From JAJDTT01 sp022827025 (lineage in GTDB: Bacteria; Acidobacteriota; UBA6911; RPQK01; JAJDTT01): DNA of 64,000 nucleotides. Both the position numbers and the translations under genes were made by a program. The stretch spans positions 4,898,001 through 4,962,000 of the forward strand of contig OZ241897.1 of assembly GCA_965203535.1 (NCBI GenBank). The letters run 5' to 3'. Shown here one piece after another: positions 35,730 to 43,784 of the stretch; within the stretch, counting starts at the first letter, position 1, and every line of letters starts with the position of its first letter. The notes below the pieces were generated by a model. The model was not told the origin of the DNA, made no database searches, and saw only the letters and a list, made by a program, of their open reading frames with translations.

Positions 35730-36831
35730 CTAGGCCGTCCGCGTCGGACGGTTCGGTTCCGGCTACGTCCTCCTGATGGGAACCTCCGTTGTCTTCATCG
35801 CCGTGTCGGTGACAGCGCTGACGGAAGGAGGTCCGGGACTCCTGGCGACACTCGTGGTCATCTCGTCCCTGTTTCAATTCGCCCTGGCGTCCCACCTGTA
35901 GTTCTGGCTGGAGAGTCGGGTTCCAGAACCAGCAGATCTTGGCGGACTACATGGGCGGCACGTTGGCGACCATCCTGGGGAACGGCATGGCGGCCGGTGG
36001 ATTGGCCGCCATCGTGATGCCGGTGGCTCTGGACTTGGCCAAGCCGTGGCGGCGGCGAGTCAAGGCCATCCTGAGCGTCGATTCGCTGCCGGAGGTCGAC
36101 GGGTTCATCTGCAAGTTCGCCGACGCCAAGCGCTGGAACGAGGCGTCGACGGACCGGCTCCGGGCCGCTGCGGAGGAATCGGTTCTGACCTATCTTCCAG
36201 CATCTGAAATGAAGGAGAATGCCAAACCGAATTATTGCAGTTTAGACAATATGTATGTCTTTAGAACTAGACTCGTATAGTTTCTTGTTCGCCGTGCAGT
36301 GTTTCCGAACTTCGTCAACCCATCGCTGATACCAATACCACGTGCGACCTACTAGCACTCCATAACCTTTCCCAGGGTTTTTCCCGTCCATTGACTTCCA
36401 TAACTCAATGTGCTGACGCATTTTAAAGTTAGTGAAACCTTCTTTCTGCATCAACGCCACAATTTCACTAGGCAAATATTTTGGGCGTTCAACTTCTTTC
36501 AACAATACTTGACTAGCGTCTCTGTTAATGGACTTCGCAAGATCAGAGTTAGCCGGGATAAACTGGATGACTTCATCCGCCTGCGCCTTCTTACTTGTTA
36601 CTATAGGAACAAAAAGAAATCGACAGCGAAAGTGCTGAGATTTTAACTCTTCATCAGACACCTGAGCGTCAAATTCTTGAAGATACGTCATTATATTGGC
36701 CGGTAATGATTTGGCGGTTTCCTCTGAAGGTGCCCTCGGCGTGAGGTCACGAAATTGGAGCGTGAAAGCGATTTCTGATTCAAGGGAGTGCCTATCACCG
36801 AACAGCTTACATATGTATCGCTCATAGTTAA

Positions 36832-38309
36832 CAGCCCGTGGCAAAAGTCCTGATTTCTCGGACTATCGTTCTTTCCACGATCTGACGTGGAGATGGTTTA
36901 TTGATGCGTCCGGGAAGCCCAAAATCTCAAATCGACCCGGATCGACGCCCAGAAGCGCTTCCAGAGCCGATTCCAGCCGATCAAACGGCCCTTTTTCGCC
37001 CCGAAAAGCGAAAAATGACGCGCCAGGACGCGGCCCTGCAGACTCCGGGGCGTCCCGACTCCCGTCAGGTGGCGCATCAGCAGTCCCAGGTTGAATCCGC
37101 ACACGTGGATCAGCAATCGCTTGCGCACGTTGGCGTGGCCCCGGACGAAGATCCGACGCAGCCCTCCCGTGGTGAACTGGTGTGCGAACGGCCGCTCCAC
37201 CAACTCGCTCCGCTGCCGCTGCAACCGTCGTCCCCGCCGCCCCCGGATCCGTCTCCGATTCGCGTACACTGGCGCCTGGTACTTCCGGTTCTTCCCCTTC
37301 CAGTTGCGCCGGCCCCGATCCGTTTCCGACAGATATCCCCGCAGGCCCTGTTCCTTCAACTCCAGAACCGTCTCGTTGCTGTGATACCCCTTGTCCGCCA
37401 CCACTTCCCGGATCTCTGCGCCTGAGCCGACCGCCTTCACTTCCGCCCGCGCCATCTGGAGGGTGTCCCCCATCGTCTGTGTGTCCCCCAACTCCTCCGG
37501 CGCCGTCACCGCCACGACCGCCCCCGTCTCCAGGTCCACCGCCTCTTCTACCTTGTGCCCCAGACGGGTCCGCCCGTCCTTCAGCTTCGTGATCTTCGCC
37601 TCCGGGTCGTGTGGATTCACCCATTCCCGGTTGCTCGTCTTCTTCTTGCGCTTGCGGTCGAACCGAACCCACTCCTTCCGGGTCGGTGTCTCCACTCCCG
37701 AGCTTTTTGCCAGTCCCTTCACGAACGTCTCGTAGTTTTCCCCCGTGTCCCGGCGCACCAGGCTGCGCATCGCCGCGTTCGCCTCCAGCGTTGTCGCGTC
37801 GACCCCGATCGTCTTCCCCTGCACCAGTCCCGCTTGTGCCAAACGCGCCAGCACCCAGCGGAACACCTCCCCGTGCGTCTCCACGTCGATCCGTCGCCGC
37901 GTGCGCGACAAGGTCGAGTGATTCGGCGGCGTCTCCTCCGGGTCCAAGTCCAGAAAAGCGCGCAGGCTCATCGAATCCGCCACCCGCCAGGCGATGGCCC
38001 GTTCCGAGTTCAGTCCCTCGAAGTACCCGACCAACAGCATCCGGAAGTACCGTCCGGGCCGCAGACTCGGCCGCCCGATCCCGGCGGCGTAGAACCGGGC
38101 GCACAGCCCTTCCACGAAGGCGTCGAAACCGGCGTTCTCCAGGACCTGATTCAATCGCTCGTAGAAGGGATGCCCCGGACTCCGAGGCAGTTTCTGCGTC
38201 GCCACCCACATCCCCCGCTGCCGTCTCGAAGACGGTTTCTTTCCCATCGCCATAGTGTCATTTTATGTCGGAGGTCTGGCGTTGTTTCCCGGACTTTTGC
38301 CACGGGCTG
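36832..38309 (-). mobile_element. IS1182-like insertion sequence, copy 2 (1478 bp)
   Basis: Same 19-bp terminal repeats as copy 1 (36832-36850 and 38291-38309), flanked by a TTAA duplication (36828-36831 and 38310-38313). It is 18 bp longer than copy 1 because of one 6-codon block in the transposase gene. It interrupts the DUF3644 gene. Confidence 0.92.
36898..38253 (-). CDS. DDE transposase (IS1182-like), copy 2
   Basis: 451 residues, intact, with the same domain order as copy 1: DUF772-like N-terminus, DDE residues in IGVDATTLEANAAM, VVADKGYHSNETV and SELVERPFAHQF. The additional six codons create a GDTQTMGDTLQMAR stretch, which looks like a short tandem duplication around GDT. The two copies differ at many scattered positions, more than expected for a very recent transposition of one into the other site, so they may have arrived separately or diverged for some time. 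Transcription from the element would read antisense into the C-terminal DUF3644 fragment's upstream side, that is, in the same direction as the broken gene. Confidence 0.93.
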   Translation of the reverse strand: MAMGKKPSSRRQRGMWVATQKLPRSPGHPFYERLNQVLENAGFDAFVEGLCARFYAAGIGRPSLRPGRYFRMLLVGYFEGLNSERAIAWRVADSMSLRAFLDLDPEETPPNHSTLSRTRRRIDVETHGEVFRWVLARLAQAGLVQGKTIGVDATTLEANAAMRSLVRRDTGENYETFVKGLAKSSGVETPTRKEWVRFDRKRKKKTSNREWVNPHDPEAKITKLKDGRTRLGHKVEEAVDLETGAVVAVTAPEELGDTQTMGDTLQMARAEVKAVGSGAEIREVVADKGYHSNETVLELKEQGLRGYLSETDRGRRNWKGKNRKYQAPVYANRRRIRGRRGRRLQRQRSELVERPFAHQFTTGGLRRIFVRGHANVRKRLLIHVCGFNLGLLMRHLTGVGTPRSLQGRVLARHFSLFGAKKGRLIGWNRLWKRFWASIRVDLRFWASRTHQ

Positions 38310-38741
38310 TTAAGACAACACGCGAGATAGCGTCCTGAAAATCTCTCGTCAATCCCAGTCGATCGATGGTGTTCAATCTCGTTACGTAGACCAATTAGAA
38401 AACGGAGATTAAGTTTCATTTCTCGATCTAGCGGACACTGCTGATCATTGAGGCAGCGTTCAAGTTCCCAGTACTTAAATGCTCCCGACTTCGTCCGTTC
38501 GAACCGGCGGCGTTTGCCAGCTTTCTTGAAATATCGGTATTCTATCTTCTGACGTCGGTAGTACGCATGAAGGAGGTAGGTCCAAGCGATTATCATGAGG
38601 ACAATGAACGTCTCTGTCCGGAAAGTAGTAAGAGGGTTATTGAAGGTCTGAACCGCGTTGAGAGCAGCTTCGCGTGACTTTTGAACCAATTCTTTTCTCA
38701 TCCACCGACGCTTCGTCCTTACCATTAGTTTCCTCCGTCAA

Positions 38742-38942
38742 TCACGTCATAGTTCTCAAGAAATTATCTCGTTTATGGACTACCGCTGCCAAGAGTCGGA
38801 CCCGGCGCAATTCGTCGCGATTGTTGAAATCTCTGTACCCCATGCACAGATTATAGACCCGGTGATCGATCAACCCGTGGGTGGAACATTCAGTTCGATC
38901 CGGTTCATAAATAATCGTAAAACTATGGACCAGGCGACTCAA
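38742..38942 (-). CDS. Possible small protein upstream of the DUF3644 gene
   Basis: A 66-codon frame (TTG start) ends ATG ACG TGA just 16 bases before the DUF3644 start and its GGAGG site. The sequence (SFTIIYEPDRTECSTHGLID, then YRDFNNRDELRRVRLLAAVV) has plausible composition but no recognised family, and there is no strong ribosome site. It may be a short partner, a leader, or the decayed end of a longer gene whose upstream part was lost. Confidence 0.3.
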   Translation of the reverse strand: MSRLVHSFTIIYEPDRTECSTHGLIDHRVYNLCMGYRDFNNRDELRRVRLLAAVVHKRDNFLRTMT

Positions 38943-39060
38943 CGTCTGGGTGCTGCGGGCCGTTGCGTAGAGCGTGAACCCAATCCCGGCCGAGGTTTTG
39001 TCGCGCCACCGAGTCGGCGCACCACATAACTATTGTCCAGAAAATAATCAATTTCTAATA

Positions 39061-39153
39061 TCAGGAAATCCTGTCGAGCCAGATGTGCCCCATCCAAGCG
39101 CGGATGATGTTGGCGTCGACTCCCGAGCGCAGCATGTGCGGCCCCACCCGTCT
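39061..39153 (-). pseudogene. C-terminal scrap of a tyrosine recombinase (phage-type integrase)
   Basis: The minus-strand frame ending at 39061 reads HMLRSGVDANIIRAWMGHI, closely matching the C-terminal H-x-x-R...GH box of tyrosine recombinases (usual form HLLRAGVDINTIRAWLGH). It is followed by WLDRIS and a stop where active enzymes have LDTT and a catalytic Tyr. Upstream sequence in this frame is not recombinase-like. I read it as the remnant of an integrase from a lost mobile element. Confidence 0.65.
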
Positions 39154-39937
39154 GTTCGCACATGCTGCCAGCGAAGGTGCCCGCTGTGCGGCTTTCGCAG
39201 TGCAACGTCCGACCAGATGGCAGAAGCTGGGCAATGGGGGTGGGGGGGAAGGGGCCCTGGGTTTGAGAGCAGCGTTGGAAAGGAGTAAGGACGTGGAGGC
39301 TGGCGAGAGCTTGTGAGTTCCGGAAAGTTCAGAGTCTGCAAATGGCGTTACATATGAAAGGGAAGGCGAACGGTGACGAGTCGGGAACCTGACCAAGCCA
39401 CCCTGCCGCGGTGCTGACGGTTCTGACGAGCGCACAAGGAGAGGAACGGGAAGCGGTTCACTTCGCGGACAAGTGGCTCTGGAAGGAGTGGAGCACACGC
39501 GTCTGTAGACTGCGAACGACCAGCTTCTCCAAGGGGCGTGTCTGATCTCGTCCGAAAGACGGATGCGAGATTGACGCATGGCCCGTTCGATGAGCCTGGA
39601 GAGAAAACGTGGTCACGGTAGAGATTGTCGTAGCCGCAAGAGGGCGAAACCATTCGGAGCGTCGACTTCGTCCACCTACGGCCGGCGTGTCTCTCCTTGA
39701 CTAGACCGGGGGGGGCGCACAGTGTAGTCTATGCCCCGCAGACATCGAGAATAAACGCCTAACTACCTGAAAACACTGTTCTTTTCTCCACATACGCACC
39801 ATGGCGGTGAGAAAAGCGGTCTTAAGAACCAAATCTGTTTGGGATGGGTCACTACTACTCAATCACTTCCGACTCCAGAGGAACACCTGTACGACATCGA
39901 TTTCAAGACGCTCCTTCGTCCGGGCCGTAGTTGATTT
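39154..39937. other. Non-coding scar region between the recombinase scrap and the iron transporter operon
   Basis: About 780 bases hold no convincing protein gene in any frame. They include G- and C-homopolymer runs (for example around 39235-39250 and 39708-39716) and a hairpin, ATCTCG pairing with CGAGAT around TCCGAAAGACGGA near 39548-39574. The phrasing around 39365-39420 recalls group II intron-like RNA, but no domain V or reverse transcriptase could be identified, so this stays an impression. It is best read as debris of earlier insertions. Confidence 0.3.
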
Positions 39938-39952
39938 TGAAATTGAATTTCA
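39938..39952 (+). promoter_or_regulatory. Fur-like 7-1-7 palindrome upstream of the iron ABC operon
   Basis: TGAAATT-G-AATTTCA is a perfect 7-1-7 inverted repeat, the geometry of the Fur core site (TGATAATnATTATCA), matching it at 11 of the 14 arm positions. It lies about 40 bases before the ATG of the ferric-iron binding protein gene. Iron-dependent repression of the operon is inferred. Confidence 0.6.
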
Positions 39953-39993
39953 GTTTCATGTTCGGGCAGGTTGGATTAAGGAGACTCAACATC

Positions 39994-40995
39994 ATGAACG
40001 CAATTCCTCGGCGATTTGTCATCCTTGCCGCGATCTCATTGCTATTGCCCGGCATAGCGAGTGCACAAGAGGTCAACGTCTACTCGACGCGTTCGCACTA
40101 CGGGTCCGAGCCCGCCTTCGAGTTGTTCACCAAGAAGACCGGCATCAAGGTCAACTTCTTCATGGGCAACAACAACGAGGTCTTCGAACGGCTGCGGGCC
40201 GAGGGCGCCGGCACCCGGGCCGACGTCATGGTGACGGTCGACGCGGGCAATCTGTGGAACGCGGCCCGCGAAGGGCTCCTCATGCCCATCGAATCGGACA
40301 CTCTGATGAAGAACGTCCCGGCGCACCTCCGCGATCCGCAGAACCGGTGGTTCGGCCTCGCTGTGCGCGCGCGCACCATCATGTACAGCACCGAGCGCGT
40401 GAAGCCTTCGGAACTCTCGACGTATGCGGCGCTGGCGGATCCGAAATGGAAAGGCCGCATCTGTTTGCGCACGTCCAACAGCATCTACAACCAGTCTTTG
40501 CTCGCCTCGGCGATCGGAGCTCACGGCGAAGCGGCAGTGGAGAAGATGGTTGGAGGCTGGGTCGCGAACGGGCCGGAGATCGTCAATTCGGATCGGCCCG
40601 TCCTCCGCGCCATCGCGGCGGGGCAGTGCGACGTCGGGATCACCAACAGCTACTACCTCGCGCGCATCCTGGCGAAGGAGCCCGATCTGCCGGTCGCGCC
40701 ATTCTGGGCCAACCAGGAGACGACCGGAACCCACGTGAACATCTCGGGAGCGGGCGTCACCAAGTACGCCAAGAACCAGGAAAACGCAGTTCGACTCCTG
40801 GAGTTCATCACCTCCGTAGAGGCGCAGAAGACACTTGCCGCGAGCAGTTTCGAGTATCCGGCCAACCCGGCTGCGGAGCCGCACGCGATCCTGAAAGGCT
40901 GGGGCGAATTCAAGCAAGAGCAGGTGGGCGTCGCCGCGGCCGGTGAGAATCAGGCGGCCGCGATCAAGCTCGCCGACCGTGCCGGCTACCGGTAG
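39994..40995 (+). CDS. fbpA: Fe(3+) ABC transporter periplasmic substrate-binding protein (FbpA/FutA-like)
   Basis: 333 residues from ATG 39994, with GGAG 10 bases upstream. An earlier in-frame codon lacks a signal. Signal peptide MNAIPRRFVILAAISLLLPG, ending ASAQ. Mature start EVNVYSTRSHYGSEPAFELF is typical of the family. ITNSYYLARIL carries the twin tyrosines that coordinate ferric iron, and VNISGAGVTKYAKNQENAV is also conserved. It captures Fe(3+) in the periplasm and hands it to the permease encoded 6 bases downstream. A Fur-like palindrome precedes it. Full usual length. A close alternative would be another metal or a phosphonate-type ligand, but the YY pair favours iron. Confidence 0.88.
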   Translation: MNAIPRRFVILAAISLLLPGIASAQEVNVYSTRSHYGSEPAFELFTKKTGIKVNFFMGNNNEVFERLRAEGAGTRADVMVTVDAGNLWNAAREGLLMPIESDTLMKNVPAHLRDPQNRWFGLAVRARTIMYSTERVKPSELSTYAALADPKWKGRICLRTSNSIYNQSLLASAIGAHGEAAVEKMVGGWVANGPEIVNSDRPVLRAIAAGQCDVGITNSYYLARILAKEPDLPVAPFWANQETTGTHVNISGAGVTKYAKNQENAVRLLEFITSVEAQKTLAASSFEYPANPAAEPHAILKGWGEFKQEQVGVAAAGENQAAAIKLADRAGYR

Positions 40996-41001
40996 TTTCT
41001 C

Positions 41002-42630
41002 ATGGCTCGAAGCTCGCGGGCGCTCGCCGTCGGAGCGTGGCTCACGGCTGCGCTCGTCGCGCTTCCGGTTCTCAGCGTCGCGCTCAATCTGACCTCTCCG
41101 CGGGGTGAGGTGTGGCGTCACCTCGCGGATACGATTCTCTGGGAGCTTCTGTCGAACACATTCTGGCTCCTTCTGGGGGTCGGCGCGCTCGCAGGCCTCA
41201 TGGGGACGGTCTCCGCATGGCTCGTCGCGACCCGGCGGTTTCCCGGCCGCGAGGTTTTCGAATGGGCGCTCGTCTTGCCGCTCGCCGTGCCGACCTACGT
41301 CATCGGCTTCGTGTTCGTGGCGCTCTTCGAGTATGCGGGGCCGGTCCCCACGTATTTTCGCGAGACCCTCGGTATCGGTTGGCGATTTCCCAACGTACGG
41401 TCGTACGGAGGCGTCGTCCTCGCAATGAGCCTGGTCGTGTATCCGTACGTCTATCTGCTCGCCCTGACGGCGTTTCGCGAGCTGGGAGCGAACCTCACCG
41501 AGGTGGCGCGTAGCCTGGGCTGCCGGCCGACAGCCGTATTCCGGAGAGTCGGATTGCCGTTGGCGCGACCGGCGATTGCCACCGGCGTCGCACTCGCCCT
41601 CATGGAGACGCTCGCCGACTTTGGAACCGTCTCCGTGTTCGGCTATCGAACGCTGACGACCGCCATCTATCGCGTCTGGTTCGGCATGTTCGACCGTGTC
41701 GCGGCGGGCCAGCTCGCGGTGGTGCTCATGCTGTTCGCGTTGATGCTCGTTACTCTGGAACAGCGGGCACGGGGCCGTATGCGATTCGTTCAAGCTCACG
41801 GACGAAACGTCGCTCGAACGCTTCCGCCGCTGACGGGAATAAGAGGCTGGGCGGCGACGGCGTTCGTTTCCGGCGTTCTGGCGGCAGGCTTTCTGGTTCC
41901 GACCGGTGTTCTCGCCTTCTGGAGCCTTCGCGCCGCGGAAGCGTCGCTGCTTCCCAGGAACTTTCCGGAGCTCTTGCGCAACACGCTCGCGCTCGCCGCA
42001 TCCGCCTGCCTGCTCGCGGTCGCGGCGGCAACCGTCCTCGCCTATGCGGCCCGCTCCACTCGTTCGCGTGCATTGTCGTTCGGGACTCGTGTTGCGAGTC
42101 TCGGCTACGCAATCCCCGGCTCCGTCATCGCCGTCGGCGTTCTGTTGACGCTCGTCCGCATCGACGGCATCATCAACGCCGCCCTCGGTTGGTTCGGAGA
42201 CTTCGGCATCGGTTTGATTCTGACCGGCTCGGCGCTCGGACTGTTGTTCGCTTATCTTGTCCGCTTCATTTCGGTGGCGTTCTTCTCGGTGGAGTCGGGA
42301 CTCACCCGGATCTCGGGTAGTATGGACGAGAGTGCGCGCGGTCTCGGCGCGGGACCGGCTCGCGTGCTTGGCCGCGTTCATCTCCCGCTTCTTCGAGGCT
42401 CCCTGTTGACCGCTCTCATTCTCGTCTTCGTCGATGTGATGAAGGAAATGCCGGCGACGATGCTGATCCGCCCGTTCGGCGTCGACACCCTCGCCGTAGA
42501 GGTGTGGCAGCGAACGGCCGAGTCGATGTGGACCGAAGCGTCTGCCCCGGCTCTTTCGATCGTCGCAGCCGGGATCTTGCCCGTCATCGTGCTGACGAGG
42601 CTTCGGGGCGCGAACGAGGCACGGCTGTAG
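41002..42630 (+). CDS. fbpB: Ferric-iron ABC transporter permease (two fused membrane halves)
   Basis: 542 residues with two repeats of about six membrane segments, the FbpB/FutB arrangement. Each half has an EAA-type loop for contact with the ATPase: NLTEVARSLGCRPTAVFRRV in the first half and DESARGLGAGPARVLGRV in the second. FGTVSVFGYRTLTTAIY in the first half is strongly typical of iron permeases. It starts 6 bases after the binding-protein stop and ends 3 bases before the ATPase start, so the three genes form an operon. It forms the inner-membrane channel for Fe(3+). Confidence 0.9.
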   Translation: MARSSRALAVGAWLTAALVALPVLSVALNLTSPRGEVWRHLADTILWELLSNTFWLLLGVGALAGLMGTVSAWLVATRRFPGREVFEWALVLPLAVPTYVIGFVFVALFEYAGPVPTYFRETLGIGWRFPNVRSYGGVVLAMSLVVYPYVYLLALTAFRELGANLTEVARSLGCRPTAVFRRVGLPLARPAIATGVALALMETLADFGTVSVFGYRTLTTAIYRVWFGMFDRVAAGQLAVVLMLFALMLVTLEQRARGRMRFVQAHGRNVARTLPPLTGIRGWAATAFVSGVLAAGFLVPTGVLAFWSLRAAEASLLPRNFPELLRNTLALAASACLLAVAAATVLAYAARSTRSRALSFGTRVASLGYAIPGSVIAVGVLLTLVRIDGIINAALGWFGDFGIGLILTGSALGLLFAYLVRFISVAFFSVESGLTRISGSMDESARGLGAGPARVLGRVHLPLLRGSLLTALILVFVDVMKEMPATMLIRPFGVDTLAVEVWQRTAESMWTEASAPALSIVAAGILPVIVLTRLRGANEARL

Positions 42631-42633
42631 ACG

Positions 42634-43686
42634 ATGCCGGACGTCTTCCTGTCCCTCGACGGACTCGACAAGACTTTCGAAGGCTCGCCGGCGCCGGCCG
42701 TGTCGGGCGTGTCGTTCTCCATGCCGAAGGGTGAGATCCTGGCGCTCCTCGGTCCCAGCGGGTGCGGAAAGACGACGACCCTTCGTCTGATCGCCGGATT
42801 CGAGACACCGGACCGCGGCACGATTCGCATTGGGGGGCGAATCGTACAGAGCGGCGACGTCGAGTTACCGCCGGAAGAGCGCCGCGTCGGTTTCGTCTTC
42901 CAGGACTATGCGCTGTTTCCGCATTTGGACGTCCGAAGAAACGTCGAGTTCGGCCTGTCCGGACTGCCCTCCGGCGCTCTTGAGCGGCGCGCTCGCGAGG
43001 CGATGGATCTTTGCGGTCTCGAAGGGATGGAATCACGCTTTCCGCACCAGCTCTCCGGCGGGCAACAGCAGCGCACGGCGCTCGCGCGGGCGCTCGCTCC
43101 GGGGTACGAGCTTCTTCTGCTGGACGAGCCGCTGTCGAACCTGGACGCGGCCCTTCGCACGAGCTTGTGCAAAGAGCTTCGGCGGATCCTGAAACATGCC
43201 GGACGCGCCGCCATCGTCGTCACGCACGACCGGGAGGAAGCCTTTCAGATCGCGGACCGGGTGGCGGTGATGCGCGATGGGAAGCTCGAGCAAGTGGGCT
43301 CGGCCCGCGATCTTCATGATCGCCCGGGAAGCCGGTTCGTTGCGGAATTCGTGCTGGACGCCACCTTCCTGGCGGGGGTCGTCGCGAGGCAGGGGGTCGA
43401 AACCGAGATCGGACCGGTTCCGGGTGGGGACTCGGCCGCGGCAGGGACGAACGTGGTCGTTGCCGTCAGACCGCACCAGCTTGAGCTCACACCGAGTCGC
43501 GACGGAGCAGGCGTTGTCGTCGAGCGCGTGTTTCGCGGCTCACACGAACGCTATCGTGTCCGGCTGCCGTCGGGAACGGAGCTTGCCAGTTTCCGAACCA
43601 TAAGGACCGATGCCTCGTCGCTGGACGTTGGCCAGCCCGTCGCAGTGAAGCTCACCGACCCCGCGCCGCCCATCTTCGTCGAGTAG
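42634..43686 (+). CDS. fbpC: Ferric-iron ABC transporter ATP-binding protein
   Basis: 350 residues. Walker A GPSGCGKTT (40-48), Q-loop FVFQDYALFP (Gln90), signature LSGGQQQR (140-147), Walker B LLLLDEPLSNLD (160-171) and H-loop VVTHDREEA are all intact. The C-terminal 110 residues form an OB-type regulatory domain (VVVAVRPHQLELTP) as in iron, sulfate and spermidine ATPases of this class. It energises the permease encoded just upstream. It is the last gene of the operon. A weak hairpin without a T-run follows the stop. Confidence 0.9.
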   Translation: MPDVFLSLDGLDKTFEGSPAPAVSGVSFSMPKGEILALLGPSGCGKTTTLRLIAGFETPDRGTIRIGGRIVQSGDVELPPEERRVGFVFQDYALFPHLDVRRNVEFGLSGLPSGALERRAREAMDLCGLEGMESRFPHQLSGGQQQRTALARALAPGYELLLLDEPLSNLDAALRTSLCKELRRILKHAGRAAIVVTHDREEAFQIADRVAVMRDGKLEQVGSARDLHDRPGSRFVAEFVLDATFLAGVVARQGVETEIGPVPGGDSAAAGTNVVVAVRPHQLELTPSRDGAGVVVERVFRGSHERYRVRLPSGTELASFRTIRTDASSLDVGQPVAVKLTDPAPPIFVE

Positions 43687-43784
43687 TTCTCTCCTTCGTC
43701 AGGTTGTCTCACGACAGCCCGTCCGGCTAAGATATGCGCTCACCTCGACGGAATGGTGTAAGTGAGTCTTGGAGGTGATTTCCA

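Larger units (their letters stand above)
34079..36190 (+). pseudogene. Third NCS2 permease copy, decayed (nonsense codons, IS insertion, internal deletion)
   Basis: Three pieces align with copy 2: 34079-34269 (N-terminal, starting at the TTACGAACCC stretch), 35730-35899 (after the IS) and 35900-36190 (C-terminal part up to GAATCGGTTCTG). Relative to copy 2, CAG is changed to TAG exactly at the IS target. About 786 bp (262 codons) are missing between two CCTGTC hexamers that copy 2 carries at 27897 and 28683, and a second TAG sits at that junction. The 5' start and the last 80 codons are gone, replaced by AT-rich foreign DNA on both sides. Non-functional. Confidence 0.9.
36242..38725 (-). pseudogene. 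DUF3644 (HEPN-like RNase candidate) gene interrupted by IS copy 2
   Basis: The N-terminal part (38725 down to 38310, ATG with GGAGG 7 bases upstream) reads NNPLTTFRTETFIVLMIIAW, then LRFLIGLRNEIEHHRS. The C-terminal part runs from 36831 to 36242 (YERYICKLFGDRHSLESEI onward). Removing the IS and one TTAA copy joins CCL and NYERY in frame, giving one protein of about 335 residues. RNEIEH fits the R-x4-H motif of HEPN ribonucleases and DUF3644 proteins are frequent in defence islands. I infer an antiviral or abortive-infection gene, now inactive. Its DNA is AT-richer than the chromosome around it. Confidence 0.85.

Noticed and set aside
39340..39600. Group II intron
   Set aside because: A few phrases recall intron RNA, but no domain V hairpin with the conserved AGC triad, no reverse transcriptase and no clear boundaries were found.
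40042..42381. 779-codon minus-strand frame opposite the iron transporter genes
   Set aside because: Composition is dominated by E, R, G and D with no domain pattern. The plus strand has three intact ABC transporter genes in an operon.
43687..43784. Terminator after the iron transporter operon
   Set aside because: A GGTTGTC/GACAGCC stem with one G-U pair exists, but it is short and has no T-run, so it is not distinguishable from chance.
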